Shown piece after piece: positions 34,562-45,305 of a DNA stretch of 64,000 nt (the stretch's first letter is position 1; every line of letters begins with the position of its first letter). A program made the position numbers and the translations under genes. This stretch comes from Adenanthera pavonina (lineage: Eukaryota > Streptophyta > Magnoliopsida > Fabales > Fabaceae): assembly GCA_026686845.1 (NCBI GenBank), contig JAIVEN010000013.1, positions 6,220,001 through 6,284,000 of the forward strand, written 5' to 3'. Below the pieces are notes generated by a model that was not told the DNA's origin, searched no databases, and saw only the letters and a program-made list of their open reading frames with translations.

Positions 34562-36440
34562 TCAAGGCTCCTCATGGTGCTTGTTGGCAACAGCGCACTG
34601 CCTTCTGATCTCACCCTTTGAGCCAGTGAGAGGGTTGTTTTCAGATAAAATGGTAATGGCTCTGGAGAACTCCTTGAAGAAATAGTCCTGGCTCTTGGCC
34701 ATCTTCTTCACATAAGGTCTGGTCCTCTTGTCATGGGATAGCTGGTGATCCACTATCAGCAAGCCCTTGTTGTCCAGTATGTTCCTGTAGTAGTTGTTGT
34801 CTAGAACCATGGGCGTGCCTCGGTCATTCCTCACGTACTGGACCGCCTTCGGGTCAGGAATGGCGTCTGGGCACTTCTTGAGCATGTGAGGAACATGGTC
34901 TGGGTTCAGTGCTGGGTCTACCTCAGGGTACAAACGGTGCACCAACTTCACACAGTGGGTTCTGCCTACACTGTGTGCTCCTGTTCAACACAAAGATCAC
35001 CTCTCACAAACCTTATTTCTTTCTTATCTATGTGTGTATGTATGTGACTTCAACTTTAATAATTTGGATCAAAAGTATCACTAAAGTGACAGAAGGGAGT
35101 AAGAGTGTTAGATCCAAAATTCCTTTAAAAACACTTCTGCCAGATCCTCAACTCTCATGAAGTTATCTGGAGTTGTGGACCATCTTTCTATTACGAGAAA
35201 AGTGATGCACATACCTCTTAATGTTTTCTTTCTTCTATGATTCATGAATTTTTATCCAAATGCAGGACACTATTTAATGCATGTAAGCCTTATAGATTAA
35301 TGTTAAAACAGTTTTTGATATGAGATCAGAGTGAATAAATAGTAAAATTTGTCCACAGTTCAAAAGAAGAAAATGTGTAAAAATGAACTTGTGCTTTCTC
35401 TACTCTCTAAGCAGGAGTGTTAAAAATCAAACCAAACTTAAACAGGTTAGATTAGTTTGGTTATGACAAGTCATGATGTTTACCCAAAAGTGCTACAACA
35501 CCAGGGGTGTCAATTCCCATGGCAGAGAACCTGTCAAGAACAACAGATATGCTTTCATTGTGGTCTGGGAGGTATTGTTCAACCACATCTGCTCTGCTTC
35601 TTCTTCCATCTCTTCTTCCAGTTTTAAGTGGAATATAAGGCCCTCCTAACTGAATCAAATAATCAAACTAATTTCAGAACACTTACATCCATAAAACAAT
35701 TAACTGAGTGCTACTACACTAGAATCAGAACAAATCTGGAGTTGATCTTTTAACCGTTCTGCTGCTATGCTAGAACACAGCAGAAAGATCAGACTTTGTA
35801 CAGATAATTTTAGATTGAACTCATTTGTTGTTGTAAGGGACTGAGAAGTTACCGCAACAATGCCATCTCTGGCAGAAAGGACAAGAATGTCAGCACAGGA
35901 AACAACTCCAGGGCACTCCCTTTCTACGGCTTCTTTGATGGTCTCAATGTACCTGAAGTTCCTCAACCCAAAGCTTCTGTCTGTCTCCTTCTCAGAAAGG
36001 GTCCTTCTTGTTGAATCCAGAAGCAGTGAAGCATCACAGCTCTACTCCACAAAAATTCCCAGAAACAACATTATTTAAAGATAAAGGGGCAAAATGTTGG
36101 AAACAAGAACAACTGGGGAAGTCAAACATAAACGATAATCATTCTGGGTTCAAGAGTAAAACCCTACATGTTTATGGACAAGGAGGAGTAATGAGAACTA
36201 AACCTGAACAGCACAGTCATGGAAGATGTTTCTGAGCCATGAGAAAGCAGTGTTCTTGTGGCGTTTGTAGAGAAGTTTCACTTGTTCTCTGATAATGTCT
36301 TCAGCTTGAGGGCATGTTTCCTTGTAGAAGTTCATAACAAGCCGAGGGTCTCCATGTTCCTCACTCTCTGCAACAACAAGATTGAGAAACACTGCTGAAA
36401 AGCAGAGCAGAGCAAATAAGAAGATAGCTTTTGGGGCCAT
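34562..36440 (-). CDS. PRX42: Class III peroxidase, peroxidase 42 type
   Basis: Four exons (36440-36204, 36041-35853, 35649-35484, 34980-34562), the classic three-intron layout of plant secretory peroxidases, join in frame to 336 aa. Residues 1-24 are a signal peptide, so the protein should be secreted to the cell wall. The distal haem side is SWLRNIFHDC (R70, H74) and the proximal side is LLGAHSVGRTHC (H200). Eight Cys typical of the family are present (C43, C76, C81, C122, C128, C207 and two C-terminal). The variant distal sequence NIFHDCAV (not the usual HFHDCFV) and the ends DKRTRPYVKKMAKSQ and ILSENNPLTGSKGEIRRQC mark the conserved PRX42 (PRXR1) clade. Family activity: haem-dependent oxidation of phenolics with H2O2. 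The exact substrate is not deducible here. The start is placed at 36440, directly before the signal peptide. An upstream in-frame ATG at 36530 lies before the likely TATA box and is not used. Confidence 0.95.
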
Positions 36441-36492
36441 TCTCTCCACCCTCTCACTGACCACCTTGCTTTGCTCTCTAGAGGGGATGCTT

Positions 36493-36501
36493 CTTAAATA
36501 A
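36493..36501 (-). promoter_or_regulatory. TATA-like box of the peroxidase gene
   Basis: On the minus strand TTATTTAAG lies about 55 bp before the start codon. The short leader this implies makes it a tentative call. Confidence 0.4.
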
Positions 36502-36530
36502 CAAACCAACAAGATGGCTTCGCTAATCAA

Positions 36531-37338
36531 TTATCCCTTGTACTAGTTGGTAAAGTTTGGAATTTTTTACGCCCAAGTTTACTTTACTGCCTCTGAATTT
36601 TGTTATACAATAAATCATTGTTTATTTATCACTACCTATTAATTTGGATTTAACTCAAGTCAAATTTTAAGTAAGGATAGTTTTTTAACGTAATTATTAT
36701 TATTTATTTATAAGACTTAAACTTAAAATATTATCTAAATAATATTAAATCATTTATTATTCAACTCAATTATTATTGGTTTTGATGTTGAATTTTTGTT
36801 TTTTATAGTAGAAACTCTAGACAACAAAATGTAGGTATAATTTTTACATATTTACTACTTGATGTTAAAAACTAATTTTTAATGCAGGTTTACATTTTTT
36901 TGGGTATAATGCATATATAATTTTTACCATTTCATAGCGTATAATTAGTTTTTAGAATTTTTTTATATATAATATTGTGATTGAACAATTTGATAATAAA
37001 AATTTAAAATCTTTGTTTGTTTAGTGCTAGAATGACATTATCTGGACAACTTTTTCTCATATCCTATCTGAAAGTGTGAAAGCGTTTCTGATAAACGATT
37101 TTATCAACAAATTCAAAATTTAAACATTAATATTTAAAAATTTTAAAAATTATAATTGCTTTTTAAAATTAAAATTATTATTGAATTTTAAGGAATTTAC
37201 CACTAGATTTTAAACAAATTACTTTCACATTCTATAAAACTAAAACTAATAATATTTTTCTAAAATTTGATAACAATTTTTTAATATTTGATAATATCTT
37301 AAGCCAGGGGCTTAAATGTAACTTTCACTCACGTTCTT
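36531..37338. other. Intergenic DNA upstream of the peroxidase
   Basis: AT-rich. No gene is seen. Confidence 0.5.
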
Positions 37339-37923
37339 GTAAGTGGACATGGATAGGCTCAGAGTGGGAAATCATTTTTCATTATAGTTCATGAGGGATG
37401 TTGCTTGCCAGATGCTAAGTTTCTACTTTATTAAAAATCATCATAATATTAACATCAATATCAATATATTAATATATATAATTAAATACATATATATATG
37501 AAGTTATAATATTTATAAATTGAAAATAATACAGTTCATTTCTAGATTTTATAAAAGAATGTTTAATTTATTTTTCAAATATGAAGAAAAAATAAAAGAG
37601 CATGATTTATTTCATTTTTCTAAGGGTTAATTTTCACTCTTCTAATCTAATACCATCGTCACCTTTGTTCCTAAATATAATGCACATTTGAGGGAGCTCC
37701 CTTATTTTAAAATATAAAGAACAAATAATATTTTTATTAAAAATTATTTTCATTAATTACATGATAAAAGTCATAAACATTAAATAAGAGATATTTTTTA
37801 AAATTATTTTGAATTTCTAACATATTTAATAATTGCAACTACTTTTAATTGTATTTCTTAATATATATGAATTAGTTATTTATCTCTTATATTTAAAAAT
37901 TGAAAAAGTACAGCACATAACGC

Positions 37924-37973
37924 AAAATGCTCGGTTAACTTTTTTTTTGGGTAAAAAATGCAAGGTTAACTTT
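37924..37973 (-). repeat. Micro-retroposon scar L, present in both duplication copies
   Basis: A 19-bp word (AAAATGC, two variable bases, GGTTAACTTT) occurs at 37924-37942 and 37955-37973 around a T-run ending GGGTAA. On the minus strand this is TTACCC followed by the A-run. The same structure is at about 41555-41604 in copy 2, so the insertion predates the tandem duplication. Confidence 0.55.
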
Positions 37974-39503
37974 ATTTCTTTAAAATCCTCTAACTATTTC
38001 CCACATTGACAAAAAATATTTTTTATGGCCTTTATTATACTTTTAAACATTAATTTAATTAATTTTTTTCTTTTTTTATAAGTCAAAAAAACTTAATTAA
38101 TTGTTTTTCAACAACTACTCCATTTAATTTTATTTATTTATCAAGAAAACCTCATTTTCAAGTGGGGTAGCCCTTTTATTTTATTTAAAAGATATTTTCT
38201 TTCTTCGCTAACGTGTATTAATATCATTACTTTCCTTACTGAGGAGTAATGACGACATTAAATTTTGAATAATAGCATAAATAAAATAAAATATTTAATT
38301 AATTATATATAAATTAAAAAAAGAGTTAAACTAATTAAATTTATTCAAAATTTATATTATTTTTTAATATTACTTTTAATAGAAATAATTTTTAAGATAA
38401 TTTTTTTATAAGTTAATTAAAAATAAGAATAAATTAAAAAAAATTTAATATTTTCAGTTTTATCTAAATAGAACTTATATTTTGGATCAGAAAAAAATTT
38501 TAAAATAAAATTTATATTTTGAAACAGATGAATTAATTTACACGGAAGCGAGCTAACCCTCCGAATTGGCGCAATAAGCTTTCATTATTTCAAACTTTAT
38601 AAAAACTCCAAATTTTGACTTATTGTTTGTAGTGTTTCTACATTACGGATTAAGGAGTGATCTGCACAGCCCTCTTTTGCAAATTCAAATGAACATAACA
38701 TTATAGTAAAAACAATTCCAATCACACGTAATTATGATTAAGAGAATTTTAATTAAAGGGATAAATTATTATTAATCAAGGAACCAATTAGAATCGTTCA
38801 ATTCATTTTTAATTATTTTTTAAATAAATATGTTTAATCATATAATCATTTAATTATAATTATTATATTTATAAAGTGTTTAAAGGCTTGAAGCAATGAA
38901 ATGTGGACCATTGAAGCCATTTTTGTAAACTTGTGACCGCCGACACTCCATTAATGGTCCATATCCATTCACAATGCTCACCATCGTCACTACCCCACTG
39001 CTTGTATTTTTTCCCCTAATAAATTATACATATTTTATAATACACTTTATGAACTTAACTATATTTTTTAACAACAAAAAGAATTTATTTAAACAGAGAT
39101 TATTTCGATAAAAATTAAAATTTGATCAATACATAAGGAAGTTTTTAAAATAAATAAGATATTCATATTGTTTCAATAAACAACAAAGAAGTTTATGGGA
39201 TTTGTTTTATTTTCCAAAATCAAAGATAAATAAATAACTAAAAGCTACAATATAAATGTGCATAACAAATTTTATTAAATAAATAATACACATTTTTATC
39301 CTGATAAACATTCATAACTTTAACTTGGCTTTTCTTATGAAATTGGGACTATGCAACCTTACCGTATCATTAATGAATCGGTTTCTTGTAGTATCAATTT
39401 AGATTAGTGTGAGTAAAGACTTTTATTCTTTTAGGCAAATGATTGGATATTTGATTTACAATTTGTATGTATGAAATAAATTTAATTTGGAGGAAGAGCC
39501 TAT

Positions 39504-39881
39504 GGGGCTATTTGATTCTGTTTTCAAATATAGTTTTTTCTGTTTTTGAAAATAGAAAACTCAGAAAACTTGTTTGATAAATCTGTTTTTTAGAACTTAT
39601 TCTAGAAAATAGAAAAATAAAAGAACAGAAAACTCAGAACACTTTAAGATGTTTTGTAGTTTTTATTCTGAAAAACATAAGGAAATGTGAGAAACATCCA
39701 TCTCATTAATGGTAAAGTTATAAATTTTGAATAGCCCATCTATCACTCACTAATTATGATTTTGAGAATAATTATTCAAACAAATTTTTTTTATTTTCTT
39801 GTTTTTAAAACTCATTCTCGAAAATAATTTTACAAAACTATTTTCAGAATAAGAAAACAAAAAAAACTATCATACATGTTA
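39504..39881 (+). mobile_element. 378-bp MITE-like insertion present only in duplication copy 1
   Basis: Copy 1 reads GAAGAGCCTAT, then 378 bp beginning GGGGCTATTTGATTCTG, then TATATTTTGTTC. Copy 2 (about 43127-43141) reads straight through (GAGTCTATATTTTGTTC). TAT flanks the insertion on both sides, and the ends are loosely inverted (GGGGCTATTTGATT versus, in reverse, ATGTATGATAG, each leading to GTTTTC). The empty site in copy 2 defines the boundaries. The superfamily is uncertain. Confidence 0.75.
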
Positions 39882-40965
39882 TATATTTTGTTCCCAATAC
39901 TATAAGGAAAATTAGCCTTTGTTATGGAAAATAAACAGATTTTTTCCTCTCCTTTTTCATATGTGACGATGAGATAGCAAAGGTAGTTATTTGTTTAATT
40001 ATTTGATAATTAAATGTTGTCTATTGCCACTTGATAATGAAAATGAAATGAACAATTTTTTTTTTAGCTAGTTGCATGCTCTTTGTAGTTTGTGCTCTTC
40101 TCTCTCTCTTCTGAAATATGGGGTAGCGCAATAACTTGGGATTCACTCTAACTGACACGTGAGCCATTTACAATTTCAAAGAACAATGTGGAAGGGAGTA
40201 ACAATAATTTTGAATAATAATAAAAAATTAAAAAATTCTACCTTAACAAAAAAAAAAAGTACCGTATCATTTCAAAAAGCTTGTTTTAAGAAGAATTATA
40301 AGTTTCATTTAATAATTTTAAAATATTAAATATTTTTTTATTTTATTTTTATTTATAATTAAATATAAAAAAATAATAGATTTTAAATGTAATGTATGAA
40401 ATATGATATTCTTAGAAAATAATATATTTTTTAATAAATTTAATAAATTTAATAAATAAAACTATCTTTATTCTTGATTCTTGTGTAATTAGTTAAACAA
40501 AATTTATATTTTGAATCAGAAAAAATATATTATATTTTTTCAATTTCAAATGTAAGGGATGAACAATTAATTTACATAAATTAAGAATAATGGTTAAAAA
40601 TATTTAATCCTTTTAAATATGTCATGAATTGAAATTTTTTTTTCTAAAATATCTTTAAATCAATGTATATATAACTAAATTTTTCTTTCAATAAAGATGT
40701 TAACCCACATTTAATAATAAATATAATTAAAAAAAAATAAAGGAAACAAATCATATTTATTCTTTAAATTTTAAATCAATAAGAAAATTATATTTATCTT
40801 TTATATTTGAGATAAGAAGTAGTTTGTCTAAGAACAAGAACGATGCTTTCATAAAGCACCTGTGTTAATTTATTTGTATGATCTTTAAAAAGTTTTAATT
40901 TTTAACTTTCAAATTTATATACTTTAAATCCTTAAGGTGCAATTTGCAATTTAATGAACCGTATT

Positions 40966-43900
40966 GTAAGTGGACATGGATAGGGGCTCAGAGTGGGAAA
41001 TCATTTTTCATTATAGTTCATGAGGGATGTTGCTTGCCAGATGCTAAGTTTCTACTTTATTAAAAATCATCATAATATTAACATCAATATCAATATATTA
41101 ATATATATAATTATATATATATATATATGAAGTTATAATATTTATAAATTGAAAATAATACAGTTCATTTCTAGATTTTATAAAAGAATGTTTAATTTAT
41201 TTTTCAAATATGAGGAAAAAATAAAAGACCACGATTTATTTCATTTTTCTAAGGGTTAATTTTCACTCTTCTAATCTAATACCACTGTCACCTTTGTTCC
41301 TAAATATAATGCACATTTGAGGGAGCTCCCTTATTTTAAAATATAAAGAATAAATAATATTTTTTATTAAAAATTATTTTCATTAATTACATGATAAAAG
41401 TCATAAACATTAAATAAGAGATATTTTTTAAAACTATTTTGAATTTCTAACATATTTAATAATTACAACTACTTTTAACTGTATTTCTTAATATATATGA
41501 ATAAGTTATTTTTCTCTTATATTTAAAAATTAAAAAAGTACAGCACATAATGCAAAATGGTAGGTTAACTTTTTTTTTGGGGGTAAAAAATGCGAGGTTA
41601 ACTTTATTTCTTTAAAATCCTCTAACTATTTCCCACATTGACAAAAATTATTTTTTCTGGCCTTTATTATAATTTTAAACATTAATTTAATTAATTTTTT
41701 CTTTTTTTTATAAGTCAAAAAAGCTTAATTAATTGTTTTTCAACAACTACTTCATTTAATTTTATTTATTTATCAAGAAAACCTCACTTTCAAGTGGGGT
41801 AGCCCTTTTATTTTATTTAAAATATATTCTCTTTCTTCGCTAACGTGTATTAATATCATTACTTTCCTTACTGAGGAGTAATGACGACATTAAATTTTGA
41901 ATAATAGCATAAATAAAATAAAATATTTAATTAATTATATATAAATTAAAAAAAGAGTTAGACTAATAAATTTATTAAAAATTTATATTATTTTTTAATA
42001 TTACTTTTAATAGAAATAATTTTTAAGATAATTTTTTATAAGTTAATTAAAAATAAAAATAAATTAAAAAAATTTAATATTTTCAGTTTTATCTAAATAG
42101 AACTTATATTTTGGATCAGAAAAAAATTTTAAAATAAAATTTATATTTTGAAACAGATGAATTAATTTACACGGAAGCGAGCTAACCCTCCGAATTGGCG
42201 CAATAAGCTTTCATTATTTCAAACTTTATAAAAACTCCAAATTTTGACTTATTGTTTGTAGTGTTTCTACATTACGGATTAAGGAGTGATCTGCACAGCC
42301 CTCTTTTGCAAATTCAAATGAACATAACATTATAGTAAAAACAATTCCAATCACACGTAATTATGATTAAGAGAATTTTAATTAAAGGGATAAATTATTA
42401 TTAATCAAGGAACCAATTAGAATCGTTCAATTCATTTTTAATTATTTTTTAAATAAATATGTTTAATCATATAATCATTTAATTATAATTATTATATTTA
42501 TAAAGTGTTTAAAGGCTTGCAGCAATGAAACGTGGACCATTGAAGCCATTTTCGTAAACTTGTGACCACTGACACTCTATTAATGGTCCATATCCATTCA
42601 CAACGCTCACCATCGTCACTATCCCACTGCTTGTATTTTTTCCCCTAATAAATTATACATATTTTATAATACACTTTATGAACTTAACTATATTTTTTAA
42701 CAACAAAAAGAATTTATTTAAACAGAGATTGTTTGGATACAAATTAAAATTTGATCAAGACATAAGGAAGTTTTTAAAATAAATAAGATATTCATATTGT
42801 TTCAATAAACAACAAAGAAGTTTATGGGATTTGTTTTATTTTCCAAAATCAAAGATAAATAAATAACTAAAAGCTACCATATAAATGTGCATAACGAATT
42901 TTATTAAATAAATAATACACATTTTTATCCTGATAAACATTCATAACTTTAGCTTGGCATTTCTTATGAAATTGGGACCATGCAACCTTACAGTATCATT
43001 AATGAATAGGTTTTTTTGTAGTATCAATTTAGATTAGTGTGAGTAAAGACTTTTATTCTTTTAGGCAAATAATTGGATATTTGATTTACAATTTTTATGT
43101 ATGAACAAAATTTAATTTGAAGGAAGAGTCTATATTTTGTTCTCAATACTATAAGAAAAATTAACCGTTGTTATAGAAAATAAACAGATTTTTTCCCTCT
43201 TTTTCATAGGTGACGATGAGATAGCAAAGGTAGTTATATGTTTAATTATTTGATAATTAAATGTTATCTATTGCCACTTGATAATGAAAATGAAATGAAC
43301 AATTTTTTTTTTAGCTTGTTGCGTCCTCTTTGTAGTTTGTGCTCTACTCGCTCTCTCTGAAATATCGGGAGGCGCAATAACTTGGGATTCACTCTAACTG
43401 ACACGTGAGCCATTTACAATTTGAATGAACAATGTGGAAGGGAGTAACATTAATTTTGAATAATAATAAAAAATTAAAAAATTCTACCTTAACAAAAAAA
43501 AGGGTAAGTACTGTACTATTTCAAAAAAAATTGTTTTAAGCATAAATATAAGTTTCACTTAATAAATTTTAAAATATTAAATATTTTTTATTTTATTTTT
43601 ATTTATAATTAAATATAAAAAAATAACAGACGGTTAAATATAATATATAAAATAAAATTGTATTAGAAAATAATATATTTTTTTAATGAATTTAATAAGT
43701 AAAATTACCTGTACTTGTGCAATTAATTAAATAAAAATTATATTTTGAATTAAAGAAAATATATTATACTTTTTCGATCTCAAATATAAAAAACAAATAA
43801 TTAATTACATAAATTAAGAATAATGGTTAAAAATATTTAATCCTTTTAAATATGTCGTGAATTGAAAATTTTTTTCTAAAATACCTTTAAATTAATGTCT

Positions 43901-44209
43901 ATATAACTAAATTTCTCCCTCATAGAAAATATTAATCCACATTTAATAATGAATATAAATGGAACAAAATAAACAAAGAAAAAAAAATAAATCATATTTA
44001 TTCTTCAAATTTTAAATCAATAAGAAAAACATATTTACCCTTTATATTTAAGATCAAGGATAGCCATGTTTTAAGAACAAGAACAGCACTTCCATAAAGC
44101 ACCTGTGCTAATTTATTTGTATGATCTTTAAAAAGTTTTAATTTTTAACTTTCAAATTTATATACTTTAAATCCCTAAGGTGTAATTTGCAATTTGTTGA
44201 ACCATATTG
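40966..44209 (+). repeat. 3.6-kb tandem duplication, copy 2
   Basis: Second unit, about 3.24 kb. It lacks the 378-bp insertion of copy 1, which accounts for nearly all the length difference. It ends in the same words as copy 1 (AATTTGCAATTT, GAACC, ATATTG) before single-copy DNA resumes. Confidence 0.95.
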
Positions 44210-45305
44210 TTTTGTTGTAGTAGATTAGATTAGACACTTTCAGTTTTGTCATATTATATTAAGATCTTCTGTTCATAGTTAAGATCCCGTCCCTCTAATT
44301 ATTATGCCTATCACGTGCCGCACTTGCTTTCCATTTAAAGACCAAATGTAATAATAATCTTGATTAATTACACACCTTTTTTGGGACTGAAAAATCTAAG
44401 CCCAGATAAAGAAACTACGGTCATCACACTTCTGAAATCGAATTATATTTTATTCATCCTATAAAATATTCATTATATTTTATTCAAAATACTATAAAAC
44501 TGCACTTTAATTAAGAATTACACAAGACGAAGGGCAGTTTCATTCTGATTCTCTCGTCTAAACTCACATTTTTCATTTTTTTCATTCTTATTGTGTAGAT
44601 ATTAAGAAGACACAACAAGCGACTAATCATATATTTAAAATGATAAAGTGATTAAAAAAAGTACAATCTTTCAAATTTCGAATTATTTTTTTAATAAAAA
44701 AGAAGCAGCCTGATTTGACCCAACTTCCATAGGTCGGGCCACAATTTGGTTGGTTTTTAAACAAGCAAAGATTATAAATAAAATGGCACAGCATGGAAAT
44801 GAATACTCAATTACACGATAGTAAGCTGTAAATAATGTCCTGTCCTTTCTCGCTACCGTATAAATCAGACAAAGAACAATATCAAAATATTAGAATGAAT
44901 ACTAAGAACATCAATTGCAACAGCATATGCAGCCCTCGGCTAATGGCACGGAAGTTTAGATAAATTGTCACTCAACAATATCTGTAACTATCATCAATTC
45001 GATCCCCTTTCTACCCCATGTGCAACATTTACCAGTCCAATTAATTCAACTCGTTAGCATGTGTGGACTGTGTAACTTGGATCCTTTGAAATACTTTTAG
45101 AGTAGTAAAATTAGAGAGACGTGGGAACAAAGTAGTGGGTCCCACCCTTGTGCTCTAGCTTCACCGTGGAGTACTTTAGAGGATCCTCTTCAGAGGAACT
45201 GAGATAAAAATTCATCAGTAAGGCAGATGAGGTTTATATGCATATGAAGAATTTTAAATATATTCGCCGGCGGATGTTGATTATACTCAAATGGAAGCCC
45301 ATTTG
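44210..45305. other. Intergenic DNA downstream of the TYW gene
   Basis: No gene. The right part presumably includes the 3' UTR of the minus-strand TYW2/3/4 gene. Confidence 0.5.

Larger units (their letters stand above)
37339..40965 (+). repeat. 3.6-kb tandem duplication, copy 1
   Basis: The unit starts GTAAGTGGACATGGATAGG and is followed by a near-identical second unit at 40966. The two stay alignable to their ends with scattered substitutions and small indels. The unit is non-coding and AT-rich, with MITE-like parts (AAAATATAAGTT phrases near 38470) and a less AT-rich block at 38540-39000. Copy 1 alone carries the 378-bp insertion at 39504-39881. Confidence 0.95.

Noticed and set aside
34909..36235. 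Several plus-strand open frames across the peroxidase gene
   Set aside because: They are antisense shadows of the peroxidase exons and introns.
37691..37702. AGGGAGCTCCCT, similar to the core of miR159/miR319
   Set aside because: The match is a short palindrome. The rest of the mature miRNA and the long hairpin precursor are absent, and the site is repeated only because of the tandem duplication.
38040..38105. TTAATTAATT direct repeats around a T-rich and A-rich segment
   Set aside because: It resembles the tail-only insertions, but the repeat is a low-complexity palindrome common in this AT-rich DNA, so it was not counted.
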